Source: JAJEAO01 sp963667635
GTDB taxonomy: Bacteria > Acidobacteriota > Vicinamibacteria > Marinacidobacterales > Marinacidobacteraceae
DNA length: 64,000 nucleotides
Direction: 5' to 3'
Assembly: GCA_965232015.1 (NCBI GenBank)
Contig: OZ246946.1
Location: forward strand, 1,302,001-1,366,000
Shown here: piece by piece, positions 52,221 to 61,364 of the stretch
How positions within the stretch are numbered: the first letter of the stretch is position 1
How the letters are laid out: each line of letters opens with the position of its first letter
The notes under the pieces: model-generated
Told to the model about the DNA's origin: nothing
The model's input: only the letters and a program-made list of their open reading frames with translations
Databases searched by the model: none
Position numbers and translations under genes: made by a program

Positions 52221-53558
52221 TCAGTTGGGGGAAGTAAGCGCCTGATAGACGAGCGCCCGGAAGCGGGCGTGATCGTCGAGATTCCCGGCCGGGATGAGCT
52301 GCGCCAGGTACACGGCCACCAGATCCTCCTCCGGGTCCACCCAGTAGCTGGAGTGGTACGCGCCGCCCCAGCCGTATTCGCCCACCGAGCCGGGCGCGCC
52401 GCGGGCCCCGAGATCCTCCACGGTCCGGAAACCGAGGCCGAAACCGACGCCTCGCTCGGCGCCGAACAGGACTCCTTCCTCGTCCACGTTTCGCATCAGC
52501 AGCCCGCCCAGGTGGTCCACCGTCATCAGCTCCACGCTCTTCGGCGACAGGACACGCCGCCCATCGAGCTCTCCGCCCTTCAGCATCATCTGGAGAAAAC
52601 GCGCGTAATCACTGGCCGTCGAGAGGAGTCCGGCGCCGCCCGAGAAGCTGGTCCGAGGCCCATTCAGATAAGCCCCCTGCCCTACCATGCCGCCGGGATC
52701 GGGGGCGCGTTCGAGCCCGTCGTCGCCGGCGGAATAGACGACCGTCAGCCGGTCGCGCTTCTCCGGCGGCAGGTAGAAGTGAGTGTCCGCCATCCCGAGC
52801 GGCTCGAAGATCCGCGTCGCGAGGAACTCGTCCAGCGGCGCGCCCGAGGCGACTTCGACCACCGCACCGAGGATGTCGGTCCCGTAGCCGTACACCCACC
52901 GCTCCCCGGGTTGGGCGTCGAACGGGAGCGACGCCATACGCCGCACCGTTTCGCGGATGGGCTCCTCCCGGTCGGCGAAGTACCAGCCGGTGACCCCGGC
53001 CTCGGCCCATGCCTCCGCGCCCGGGCCCGCGCCGTAGCCGATCCCGGCGGTGTGGGTGAGCAGGTGGCGCAGCGTGATGGGCCGCTCCGCCGGGACCGCC
53101 TCCCAGCTCCCGTCGTCGTTCCGCCGCGCCACCGTCGTCGCGGCGAATTCGGGGAGATGGCGGCTCACCGGGTCGGAAATGAGGAGCCGGCCGTCCTCCT
53201 GGAGCATCATCACCGCGACGCTCACGACGGCCTTGGTCTGCGACGCGATCCGGAAGATGTCGTCGGTCTCGAGCGCATCACCCGCCTCGCGGTCGCGGTG
53301 TCCGAACGCCTTCAGATACGCGATTTCGCCGCCTTGCGCCACCAGCGCGACGGCTCCGGGAAGCGCGCCCGCCTCGACGTAGCTCTCCAGCGCTGCGTCC
53401 AGACGGGCCAGGCGATTCGGGTCGAACGAAGGCGTGCGGTCCGGCGTCGTGTCGGGAGCGCACGCGCCGGCGAGAAGCGCGACAACGAGCGCGATGAAGA
53501 GCGGAGCGGCCGCGCCCCCTCGGGTGCGGCCGCGGCCCTGAACCCGGCGCGACGACAC
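52221..53558 (-). CDS. Beta-lactamase-like serine hydrolase lipoprotein
   Basis: 445 residues, GTG at 53558. A lipoprotein signal (FIALVVALLAGAC) predicts lipidation at the Cys. The PF00144 fold has SxxK in FRIASQTKAVVSVAVMMLQE, a YxY motif at WVYGYGTDILGAVVEVASGA, and the C-terminal GEYGWGGAYHSSYWVDPEED in place of the usual KTG/HSG box. Likely an esterase- or peptidase-type hydrolase at the cell envelope. It lies 6 bases from the DUF3500 gene upstream on the same strand, so the two are probably cotranscribed. Confidence 0.9.
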   Translation of the reverse strand: MSSRRVQGRGRTRGGAAAPLFIALVVALLAGACAPDTTPDRTPSFDPNRLARLDAALESYVEAGALPGAVALVAQGGEIAYLKAFGHRDREAGDALETDDIFRIASQTKAVVSVAVMMLQEDGRLLISDPVSRHLPEFAATTVARRNDDGSWEAVPAERPITLRHLLTHTAGIGYGAGPGAEAWAEAGVTGWYFADREEPIRETVRRMASLPFDAQPGERWVYGYGTDILGAVVEVASGAPLDEFLATRIFEPLGMADTHFYLPPEKRDRLTVVYSAGDDGLERAPDPGGMVGQGAYLNGPRTSFSGGAGLLSTASDYARFLQMMLKGGELDGRRVLSPKSVELMTVDHLGGLLMRNVDEEGVLFGAERGVGFGLGFRTVEDLGARGAPGSVGEYGWGGAYHSSYWVDPEEDLVAVYLAQLIPAGNLDDHARFRALVYQALTSPN

Positions 53559-53564
53559 GGGCCG

Positions 53565-54617
53565 TTACTCCGGCCGGGTGGCGATGAAGAGTTCCTCGCC
53601 GTGCGAGTGCGACGCCGCGTAGTGCTCGGCGAGGAGGTCGCGGCCGAAATCACCGGTCAGGTCTCGCCACACCGAGTGGACGTGGTTCGCATCGTTCTGC
53701 GTGTTGTCGTACTCGATGAGAAACGTCGGGCCGTGGATCCGGTAGTAGTGCGGCTCGCCCGGTTCCGCGCTTCCGGCCCACGCGAAGTGGATGTGATCGA
53801 GACCGGCGGCTTCCACCTTCGAGAACTCGGCTTCGGCGAGGTCGGGCCGCAACCGATCGGTGTACACCCGCAGGAGTTGGAGCAGTTTCTCCTGTTGTTC
53901 CCCGGTCATATCGGCGAACGCGACGCCGAGCGGCTCACCGGGGTCGGCCAACCGGTCGGACCCGGTCAGGATGTCGCGCGGCGCTTCGGACTCGAAAACG
54001 ACCCGCTCGCGCGCGGCGCCTCCGAACATCCCGAGCAGTTCCCGCCCCAGGTTCTGCTCCGCGGCGAGCACCTCGACTCCCTCGTACTTGCCTTCGCCGG
54101 CGATCGCGGGATTGGTCCCCATGAACGCCGGTGAGGTGGCGATGACCTCGCCATCGAGCAGGGTGAAGTTGAGCGACAGGTGGTGCCCCTCGAAGCGCCA
54201 TCCCCACGCCCCGGAATCGGAGGGCTCGTCGAAGAGGGTGACGTGGTAGCGGTCGGCGTCCCGGATCGCCCGCCCCTCGCGCTCGAACAGGATCTGCTCG
54301 AGGAAGATGATCCCGAAGGCCTTGCTGATCCCGTCGTGGGACATACCGGAGGCGAGCAGGAGATCCGCGAGCCGGCGCTGGGCGGGTGTGAAGTCTCCGT
54401 AGGCGAGCCCCATCCGCTCCCGCGGGATGAAGTGCCAGTTGAAGCGCTCCTCTTCTCCGAACGCGATCAGGGCGCGCGCCTTCTGGTCCGCATCGAGCGA
54501 GGCCAGGAAGTGCCGCGCCCGCGTTTCCATCTCGTCGGCCACACTCCGGGCGGCGGCCGTCCAGCCCAGCGATGCGACGAGCACGAGGCCCGCTCCCAGC
54601 AGAATCCGGTTTCCCAT
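53565..54617 (-). CDS. Secreted DUF3500-family protein
   Basis: 350 residues with a signal peptide (ILLGAGLVLVASLGWTAAA). The family pattern is evident: MGLAYGDFTPAQRRLADLLL, WGWRFEGHHLSLNFTLLDGE, FMGTNPAI and YYRIHGPTFLIEYDNTQNDA followed by HVHSVWRDLTGDFGRDLL. The conserved His residues suggest metal binding, but no activity is established. Start ATG at 54617 with GGAGGGAGG nearby. Divergent from the flavin-reductase-like gene, with 147 bases between. Confidence 0.88.
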   Translation of the reverse strand: MGNRILLGAGLVLVASLGWTAAARSVADEMETRARHFLASLDADQKARALIAFGEEERFNWHFIPRERMGLAYGDFTPAQRRLADLLLASGMSHDGISKAFGIIFLEQILFEREGRAIRDADRYHVTLFDEPSDSGAWGWRFEGHHLSLNFTLLDGEVIATSPAFMGTNPAIAGEGKYEGVEVLAAEQNLGRELLGMFGGAARERVVFESEAPRDILTGSDRLADPGEPLGVAFADMTGEQQEKLLQLLRVYTDRLRPDLAEAEFSKVEAAGLDHIHFAWAGSAEPGEPHYYRIHGPTFLIEYDNTQNDANHVHSVWRDLTGDFGRDLLAEHYAASHSHGEELFIATRPE

Positions 54618-54764
54618 GTCCTCCCTCCTCTTCTCGCCGCGATTCTATGGCGGCCCCACCGGAGCGCCGGACTCCACCGGCTTCTGGCGGGGGCTCGGCG
54701 CGTCGAGTGTGGGAGGATCGCGCCGGCCTCCAGCCTCACGGCCCGATGACGGCCAGAACGAAGA

Positions 54765-55481
54765 ATGAAACGGACGTCCCCTTGGTCCCGTCGCCGTTTC
54801 CTCGAACGCGGCTCCGCGGCGGCGGCGATCAGCGCCGCGTGGTCATGTGCTCCGAACGGAGGACCACCGGAGGCGAGCGCCGCGCAACCTTCCGGCCCTC
54901 GCCGGTCGCTGGCGGCGCCGGGGCCGATGATCCCCCCCTGCCCCGCGATCCTGCTCACCGTGAACGGCCGCCCCGGTGACCCGGACGAGATCTCGGTGCT
55001 ATGGACCTTCGTGGTCAACGGCGACCCGCCGCAGATCGGCGTCAGTGCGGGCTTCGAACACCAGGCGAGGGAGCTCCTCGAGATCCACGACGAGTTCGTA
55101 CTGAACCTGCCCGTAGCCTCCATGATCGAGGCCTTCGACACCGTGGACATGAACTCGAGCCGAGTGGCCGACAAGTTCGAGCTCGCCGGCCTGACTCGGG
55201 GAGCGGCGAGCATGGTGGAGGCGCCCACCGTCGAGGAGTCCCCGATCCACTGCGAGTGCCGGACGATCGCCTCGCTCGAGGTGCCTCCGGTCCGCAAGCT
55301 GTTCATCGCCGAAGTCGTGGCGACGACGGCCGCTCCCGGGGCGGTGGACGATGCGGGACGGCTCATCGTGCCCGGCCTGGACTTTTTCGGGATGACCGCG
55401 GGGAGCGGGGAGCACTACACGATGGGCCGCCGCGTCGGAAACATCGGAATGACGGTCGGACGGGACGACATCCGCTACTGA
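54765..55481 (+). CDS. Tat-exported flavin-reductase-like protein
   Basis: 238 residues. The N-terminus has a twin-arginine signal (WSRRRFLERGSAAAAISAAW), so it is exported folded, probably with a cofactor. The mature part follows the flavin-reductase/FMN-binding split-barrel family: NGDPPQIGVSAGFEHQAREL, EFVLNLPVASMIEAFDTVDM, KFELAGLTR, IHCECRTIASLEVP and LFIAEVVATTA. Family members are normally cytoplasmic, so export is unusual. Partner and substrate unknown. Confidence 0.82.
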   Translation: MKRTSPWSRRRFLERGSAAAAISAAWSCAPNGGPPEASAAQPSGPRRSLAAPGPMIPPCPAILLTVNGRPGDPDEISVLWTFVVNGDPPQIGVSAGFEHQARELLEIHDEFVLNLPVASMIEAFDTVDMNSSRVADKFELAGLTRGAASMVEAPTVEESPIHCECRTIASLEVPPVRKLFIAEVVATTAAPGAVDDAGRLIVPGLDFFGMTAGSGEHYTMGRRVGNIGMTVGRDDIRY

Positions 55482-55506
55482 CCGGCCGCCGGCTGCACGG
55501 AGGCGG

Positions 55507-56781
55507 TCAGTACCCGAGGAGCCTCGGCAGGAACAGCGCCATCCCCGGGAGCAGGGCGATGACCGCGGTGAGCGCCAGCATCAGGCCCAGGTAGGGCAGG
55601 AGCGGCCGCGCCACTTCGGACGGCCCGACGCGGCCGGCGGAACACGCCACCAGGAGACTCACGCCCACCGGAGGGAGGAACACCGAGATCCCCTGGATCG
55701 CCACGATGACGACTCCGTAGTGGACCGGGTCGATCCCGAGCTGCCGCGCCAGCGGAACGAGAATCGGCGTCAGCAGGACCACGGCGGGAACTCCTTCGAG
55801 CAGTGCGCCGAGCGGGAGGAAGATGAGGATCGTCAGCAACAGGAACCCGGCTTCTCCCCCTCCCATCCCGGTGACCGACGCCGCGAGCGCCTGCGGGGCC
55901 TCGAGGACGGCGAGCACCCAACCCAGCAGTCGCGCCGCCCCGACCACGAACAGCACCATCCCGGACACGACCGCGGCCTCCACCGCCTTCTTCCAGAGTG
56001 CGCCGGGCGTGAGCGAGCGGTACACCGGACCCGCGAGGAGCAGGGCGTAGGCGACGGCGACCGCCGCGGCCTCGGTGGGGGTGAACAGCCCGAACCGGAT
56101 GCCGCCGAGGATGACGACGATGAGGAACAGCGGCAGCACCGCATCCAGCGCCGCGCGCCGAACTTCGGCGGCGGAGGCGCGCTCACCCGCGGGCCACCCC
56201 TCCCGCCGGGCCTGCCACCCGATCTGGATCATCAGTCCCGCCGCGATGAACAGCGCCGGAACGATGGAAGCGACGAACAGGGCGCCGATGGAGACGCCCG
56301 CGACGACGCCGTACACAACCATCACGATGGCGGGGGGGATCAGGATGCCCATCCCGCAGGCCGCCGAGACGATCGCGGTGGATCGCGCCCGGCTGTAGCC
56401 GTTCGCCGTCAACTGCGGCGTCATGACGCCGGAGATCGCGGCGGCGTCGGCGGATGTCGAGCCCGAAACCCCCGAGAAGAGCACTTCGGTCACGATGACG
56501 ACCTGCCCGAGCCCGCCCCGGAAGTGCCCGACGAGCGCCCGCGCCAGATCCACGAGCCGGCGGCTGATGCCCGAAGCGTCCATGAGCAGACCGGCGAAGA
56601 TGAACAGCGGCACCGCGAGCATGGGGAAGGAGTCCATCCCGGCGACGATCTGCTGCGGGATCACGATGAGCGGTAGTCCCTCGGCGATCACCGCGATGGA
56701 CGCCGCGATGGCGAGCGCGAACCCGATCGGCACCGCGGCGACCACGAGGACGCCGAACGCGCCGGCGACCAGCCCGCCCAT
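55507..56781 (-). CDS. dctM: TRAP transporter large permease (DctM)
   Basis: 424 residues with about twelve hydrophobic helices. Typical DctM segments are MLAVPLFIFAGLLMDASGIS, VLFSGVSGSTSADAAAISGV, GMGILIPPAIVMVVYGVVAG and RFGLFTPTEAAAVAVAYALL. It translocates the substrate using a sodium gradient. The ATG at 56781 overlaps the small-subunit stop (TGATG), and the order on the minus strand is dctP, dctQ, dctM. Confidence 0.94.
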   Translation of the reverse strand: MGGLVAGAFGVLVVAAVPIGFALAIAASIAVIAEGLPLIVIPQQIVAGMDSFPMLAVPLFIFAGLLMDASGISRRLVDLARALVGHFRGGLGQVVIVTEVLFSGVSGSTSADAAAISGVMTPQLTANGYSRARSTAIVSAACGMGILIPPAIVMVVYGVVAGVSIGALFVASIVPALFIAAGLMIQIGWQARREGWPAGERASAAEVRRAALDAVLPLFLIVVILGGIRFGLFTPTEAAAVAVAYALLLAGPVYRSLTPGALWKKAVEAAVVSGMVLFVVGAARLLGWVLAVLEAPQALAASVTGMGGGEAGFLLLTILIFLPLGALLEGVPAVVLLTPILVPLARQLGIDPVHYGVVIVAIQGISVFLPPVGVSLLVACSAGRVGPSEVARPLLPYLGLMLALTAVIALLPGMALFLPRLLGY

Positions 56782-57287
56782 CAGTCGATCTCCGCCTCCG
56801 CGACCGACTCCCGCTCTCCTCCCGCCGGGGATCGGAGGCGCTCCGCCAGGAGATGGATGAGCATGAACGCCCCCGACACGGGCGCCGCCGCATAGACCAC
56901 GGCGTAGGAGATGCCGAGCGCCGGGGAGCGCTCGTCGAGGGTGAGCGCCACGAGCGCGGCTCCGGTCCCGACGAGCAGAAGCGCGAACGCCAGCACCGCC
57001 CCCCACGCGCCTTTCCGGACGAGCCGCCGCGCGCCTTCGGGCAGGACCGCGAGGGCCCGATTGAAGCCGAAGTGCGCCCGACGTCCGACCGCGAGCGAGG
57101 CGCCGAGGAGCGACATCCACAGGAAGCCGAACCGGGAGAGTTCTTCGCTCCACGGGTTCGGCTGGGCGACGACGTAGCGCATCAGGACCTGGAGGAGGAC
57201 GACGGCTGATACGGCGATCAGGAGTCCGCCCACCGCTCCGGTCTCGACGATGGTCAGCCCCCGTTCGAGTGTCCGCAGGAACTTCAC
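56781..57287 (-). CDS. dctQ: TRAP transporter small permease (DctQ)
   Basis: 168 residues from a GTG at 57287 that overlaps the dctP stop (GTGA). Four membrane helices; the signature NPWSEELSRFGFLWMSLLGA is the conserved DctQ core after helix 2, followed by RRAHFGFNRALAVLP. It supports the large subunit DctM in the inner membrane. Confidence 0.92.
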   Translation of the reverse strand: MKFLRTLERGLTIVETGAVGGLLIAVSAVVLLQVLMRYVVAQPNPWSEELSRFGFLWMSLLGASLAVGRRAHFGFNRALAVLPEGARRLVRKGAWGAVLAFALLLVGTGAALVALTLDERSPALGISYAVVYAAAPVSGAFMLIHLLAERLRSPAGGERESVAEAEID

Positions 57288-58327
57288 GGTGGGTTCGTCC
57301 CCGTTCCCGGCGCGGTCCGTTCGACCTCCGCCATCAGCCGGGCGAGGAGCGCTTCTCCGCCGGGCAGCCGCGCGGCGAGCTGGTCCCGAACGCGCCCGCC
57401 CATGGCGTCGCGGAACGGCCCGGGATCGGGGCGCGTGATCAGGACGCCCCCCGCGCGCATCTCCTCGAGCGCCTCCTCCTCCATGCGCCGCGCCATTTCG
57501 CTCTGCCATGCGAGCGCCTCGGTCGCCGAGCGCTCGACGATCGCCTGAAGGTCTGGTGGCAGGCCCCGGTAGAACGCCTCGTTGACGAGCAGGGTGATCG
57601 GGTTGTAGGTGATCGCGGTGAATGCGAAGTGCTTCGCGACCTCGTGAAGCCGACTGCTCGTGAAGCCGATCGCGTTGGCCTCCCCGCCATCGATCACACC
57701 CTGCTGGAGCGCCGAATAGACCTCGCCGTAGTTCATCGGCGTCGCCTGGACCCCGAGGGCGCCGTACGCCGCCAGGTAAGTCGCGCTCTGGAGCACCCGC
57801 AGCTTCAACCCGATGAGGTGCTCGGGCGTCTCCACCGAACGTCGGGCGTTGTAAACGTGGCGGAAGCCGTAGTCGAGAAACCCGAGCGAGCGGACCCCCG
57901 TGCGTTCGCGGAGCCGCTCGCGCCACCAGTCCCCGATCTCTCCGTTCAGCACCCGAAGACCGTGGTCCCGGTCCGCGAACAGGAACGGGAGGTCGAACAT
58001 CTGTCCCTCGGGCGCCCATCCGGACAGAACCGGCGTGCCCGTGATCGCCATGTGGACGGCGCCGACCTGGATCTGCTCGAACGCGACCCGCTCGCCGCCG
58101 AGCTGTCCGGAACGAAAGATGACGACGCGAAAACGACCGCCGGTGCGCTCGGCCATGAGGTCCCGGAACCGCTCGGCGAGGAGATGGAACTCCGACGTGG
58201 TCGAGAGGACGTGCGAGAAGCGAACGCGCCAGGTGCCTACCCCCCCTTCCGAGCCGCCGCACGACGCAAGAAGCAGCGCCGCCAGCGTCGCCAGGCGGCA
58301 ACGCCACCGACCGGACGTTCGGGCCAT
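57284..58327 (-). CDS. dctP: TRAP transporter substrate-binding lipoprotein (DctP)
   Basis: 347 residues from the ATG at 58327, with a lipobox (ATLAALLLASCG). The DctP fold is clear: RFSHVLSTTSEFHLLAERFR, FRSGQLGGERVAFEQIQVGA, FDLPFLFADRDHGLRVLNGE, GLKLRVLQSATYLAAYGALG (the conserved Arg that holds the carboxylate) and EVYSALQQGVIDGGEANAIG. It captures an organic acid in the periplasm; most DctP proteins are soluble, so lipid anchoring is a variation. Start codon overlaps the stop of the small upstream gene. Confidence 0.92.
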   Translation of the reverse strand: MARTSGRWRCRLATLAALLLASCGGSEGGVGTWRVRFSHVLSTTSEFHLLAERFRDLMAERTGGRFRVVIFRSGQLGGERVAFEQIQVGAVHMAITGTPVLSGWAPEGQMFDLPFLFADRDHGLRVLNGEIGDWWRERLRERTGVRSLGFLDYGFRHVYNARRSVETPEHLIGLKLRVLQSATYLAAYGALGVQATPMNYGEVYSALQQGVIDGGEANAIGFTSSRLHEVAKHFAFTAITYNPITLLVNEAFYRGLPPDLQAIVERSATEALAWQSEMARRMEEEALEEMRAGGVLITRPDPGPFRDAMGGRVRDQLAARLPGGEALLARLMAEVERTAPGTGTNPP

Positions 58328-58539
58328 CAGAGAGAGCCGCGCCCCTCCCGAACGATCTCCGCCAGATCCACGTCGGCTTCGAAGGTCGGCTGAGCGCGGA
58401 CTTCGTCCAGGACCTCCCGTCGCCTCCACCGATCCGGAGCCACGCCAATCATCCGACCCAGCCAACCCCCCAACGTGAGGCCTTCCGACGCCGCCCGAAC
58501 TCCGGCGCGCCGGAGCCTCTCCGGTGGAACGCCGAACAT
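58327..58539 (-). CDS. Small hypothetical protein overlapping dctP
   Basis: 70 residues, ATG at 58539 with a GAGGGAGGG ribosome-binding site, and a TGATG overlap with dctP. Basic N-terminal half (PPERLRRAGVRAASEGLTLG) and acidic C-terminal half (FEADVDLAEIVREGRGSL), a profile seen in some antitoxins, but no family is recognised and no toxin is adjacent. The tight coupling supports translation. Confidence 0.5.
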   Translation of the reverse strand: MFGVPPERLRRAGVRAASEGLTLGGWLGRMIGVAPDRWRRREVLDEVRAQPTFEADVDLAEIVREGRGSL

Positions 58540-58685
58540 CCGCGCGCCCTCCCTCACGGGGAAACATGGTAGTGGGCGGGAGGCGTGTGCCTGGTCACGG
58601 CGGCCGCGGCACCGAAATCCCGAGCCGCGCTTGCCATGGGAGCGACACCTTCTGTCCGATCCCAAGGTTAGGCTTGCACGCTCTC

Positions 58686-59771
58686 ATGGCTCTCCGTACC
58701 TTGGTGGCGACGCGACTCAGCGCCACCCTTCTCATGCCGTTGGTGGTTGGATGCGGAGGGGGCGGAGCGACGACAAGCGTCACCTCGGCTCCCTCACCCG
58801 CCGTGACTCCGGAGCCGGCGCCTCCCGTACCACCGACGATGCCGGGAGCCGTCGAGGGAGTGCGCGTCGTGAGCCGGGGTGAGAGCTTCATCGAGTGGGC
58901 GTGGCTCCCGGTCGAAGGTGCAACCGGTTACGAAGCCGACGTGTTCCCCGAAGCGACTCCGCCGGAGGAGCGCGAAGAGCCGGTGGCCACGGTGGAGCCG
59001 ACTCACCGGCGGGATGGGCTGGAGCCTGGCGCTCCCTATGCGATCTGGATCCGGGCCGTCGCGGAAAACGCCGCCGGACGCTCCCTCGGAGCGTGGACCC
59101 GCGGCGATGTCGGGTGGACCGCCACAACAGACTCAAGCGACACGACCCCGCCAGCAGCCTGCGGCGACGAGATCGAGCGAGCCCTGCGCTACCACGATTT
59201 GATCCTCCCTCGCGAATGGACCGGCGCCCCGTTGCGCTACGACGTGATCGAGTCGGAGGATCCCGAAGTGACCGCCTACCTGCGAGACCAGCTCGACGTT
59301 GTCGATGTCCTCGCGGGGCGGATCGAAGACAGGCTCGGCTACCGGATCATCGAGGCGGGCGACGTGATCGGTCCGCTACCGGGGTTGCCTCCCGACTCGC
59401 ACCGCGACTCACGCTGCTCGTCCGCACGACTTCCCGGCCAGATCATCGGGTTTCTGATCCCCGACCGGCCCGACTTCCACCGTGGCGGAGGGGCAAGCGA
59501 GGCGAGCCCATGGTGCGCCACAGTGACCTACTACCGACATGAGCAGTTCGACGACTTGCGTCCGGCGCTCGCCGAAGCGGTCGTTCACGAGCTGTTTCAT
59601 GACTTCGGATTCAAGCACGACGACAACGACCGGGAGCCGGAGAATGTGGGCATCTTCATGTCACGCGATCTCACTGGCCGGATCTTCGAGACCGGAGAGG
59701 ACTGGCGGGTCACCGCCGGGGACCTCGACGCGCTCGGATGCGTCTTCCCCCATCCCGATTTCCCGCGCTGA
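58686..59771 (+). CDS. Metzincin-like zinc protease lipoprotein with fibronectin-III-type domain
   Basis: 361 residues, ATG at 58686. Lipoprotein signal (LLMPLVVGCGG). Residues about 50-150 form an Fn3-like domain (VEGVRVVSRGESFIEWAWLP, GLEPGAPYAIWIRAVAENAA). The C-terminal half carries EAVVHELFHDFGFKHDDNDR, that is HExxHxxGxxH, the metzincin zinc site, plus GIFMSRDLTGR as a possible Met-turn. Likely a surface or periplasmic protease. Monocistronic, divergent from the TRAP operon. Confidence 0.82.
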   Translation: MALRTLVATRLSATLLMPLVVGCGGGGATTSVTSAPSPAVTPEPAPPVPPTMPGAVEGVRVVSRGESFIEWAWLPVEGATGYEADVFPEATPPEEREEPVATVEPTHRRDGLEPGAPYAIWIRAVAENAAGRSLGAWTRGDVGWTATTDSSDTTPPAACGDEIERALRYHDLILPREWTGAPLRYDVIESEDPEVTAYLRDQLDVVDVLAGRIEDRLGYRIIEAGDVIGPLPGLPPDSHRDSRCSSARLPGQIIGFLIPDRPDFHRGGGASEASPWCATVTYYRHEQFDDLRPALAEAVVHELFHDFGFKHDDNDREPENVGIFMSRDLTGRIFETGEDWRVTAGDLDALGCVFPHPDFPR

Positions 59772-59825
59772 CGCGACTCCCCCCGAGCGGCAGCTCCGGC
59801 TCTTTGTTCGGTGGGCGAGTCAAGC

Positions 59826-61247
59826 TCAATCGAGAATCGGATTGCCCGACGCGGGCTGAAAGGGATCGCCGTGGTAGGCGAGCAGGCTGGCGGGGACGAC
59901 CTGGAGGTCGCCGGGGCCGTTCCAACGGACTTTGGCTGGCCCGACGGTTCGGCTAGTCACCGTGACTCCTACGCCCGGGTTGCGGTGCGCGAAGTCGGCG
60001 AGGCCGCGGAGTTTGCGGGGATTTCGGGCGAAGCGGTCCGACCACTTCACCTCGACGGCCTCATCGGGCTTCCATCCCGGACCCAGATGGACGAAGTCCA
60101 CTTCCCCCTCCCCCGTCCGACCACTCCAGCGCGCGTAGTGGGCCGTCCGGCCGGCGGCGAAGGCCTGGGCGAAGATCGCCGTCTCGACGAGCCGCCCCGC
60201 CGCCGCGTCGTCGGGAGCGATCGGGCCGAAGAGCGCCGTCCGCAGCGACGGCGTCGTCAGATAGGCCTTGAAGTGATTCTCGCGCCGGAAGCGGCGTCCG
60301 CTCGCATCCACGCGCCGCACTCTCCGGATCAGGAACGCCGCCTCCAGGTAGCGCAGATAGCGAGCGAGGGTCGGCTTGCTCACACCGGATTTCTTCGAGA
60401 GCGCATCCATCGAGACTTCGTTTCCGGTGTTCTCCGCGAGCATGGTGAACAGCGCGGCGAGTTCCTCGACATCGCGTACGCCGTAAAGCTGCGCCAGATC
60501 GCGGACGAGGACCTGCCGGATGACGTCGAGCCCGATGAATCGCTGCGGATCCTCTCGGGCGGCGGGCGAGAGGAACGCCTCGGGGAAACCACCGAAGTTG
60601 ATGTAGTCCATGAAGCACCGATTCCACGCGCCGATTTCGAGCCCGCCTTCCGGCGCATCGGGCGACCGTTCCGCGAGGAGTGAGCCACTCAGAACCAGGA
60701 ACTCGCGGAAGGTGAGTGGCGGCAGGAGGAAGTCGCTGAAGCGCCCGGCGCCGGACTCCGCGCTCTGAAGCCGCAGCGCGGCCGCCGCCGACCCCGACGC
60801 CACGCACCGGACCCCTGGATGGGTGTCCACGAACGCCTTCAGGTGGCGCTGCCAATCCGGGAGGTAGGACACCTCGTCGAGGATCAACACCCGCGGGGCG
60901 TCCGACCCGGACGACGCCCGCGTCGCCTCCTCGACGAGTTCTTCGAGCGAGAGCCGGGTGTAGAGCGGCTGGTCCAGCGAGAGATAGCAGACCGAAGCAG
61001 GCTCGTACGCCCGTCGTTCCAGCAAGCGCCCGATCCACTGGTGAAGCAGGACGGTCTTGCCGACCCGACGGGGCCCCATCAGAACCACGGCGCGGCGGAT
61101 CCGGGTCTCCTCCGCCAGCCCGGCGAAGTCGGCAAACCGGCCACGCCGCTTCATCGCCGCGTGCTCCGGACGGATGCTCCCGGTCTTCCACCAGGGGTTC
61201 TCGCGCCACATGAGCCGATGGATCGGCAGCAGCGTTCCTCCGGGCAT
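59826..61247 (-). CDS. AAA-type ATPase with DUF4143 domain
   Basis: 473 residues from the ATG at 61247 (a TTG at 61283 is possible). N-terminal ATPase: Walker A GPRRVGKT, Walker B RVLILDEVSYLPDW, and VRCVASGSAAAAL. A winged-helix-like segment (GNEVSMDALSKKSGVSKPTL) and the C-terminal DUF4143 nuclease-like region (FAAGRTAHYARWSGRTGEGE then VDFVH, AVEVKWSD) follow, a combination found in COG1373 proteins. These are often mobile, accessory genes of uncertain function. Possible endonuclease residues are the Glu-Val-Asp and Glu-x-Lys in that last part. Confidence 0.9.
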   Translation of the reverse strand: MPGGTLLPIHRLMWRENPWWKTGSIRPEHAAMKRRGRFADFAGLAEETRIRRAVVLMGPRRVGKTVLLHQWIGRLLERRAYEPASVCYLSLDQPLYTRLSLEELVEEATRASSGSDAPRVLILDEVSYLPDWQRHLKAFVDTHPGVRCVASGSAAAALRLQSAESGAGRFSDFLLPPLTFREFLVLSGSLLAERSPDAPEGGLEIGAWNRCFMDYINFGGFPEAFLSPAAREDPQRFIGLDVIRQVLVRDLAQLYGVRDVEELAALFTMLAENTGNEVSMDALSKKSGVSKPTLARYLRYLEAAFLIRRVRRVDASGRRFRRENHFKAYLTTPSLRTALFGPIAPDDAAAGRLVETAIFAQAFAAGRTAHYARWSGRTGEGEVDFVHLGPGWKPDEAVEVKWSDRFARNPRKLRGLADFAHRNPGVGVTVTSRTVGPAKVRWNGPGDLQVVPASLLAYHGDPFQPASGNPILD

Positions 61248-61364
61248 GGCCCGGAACCTATCCCCGGGTCGGAAGGATGTCAATCAAGCAAAGCGTGCTG
61301 TGCTTGGCTTCCGTCCCGCCGCGAGCGCCCGCCCGGGTCGCTCCGGGGACGGACCCGGAGTGGA

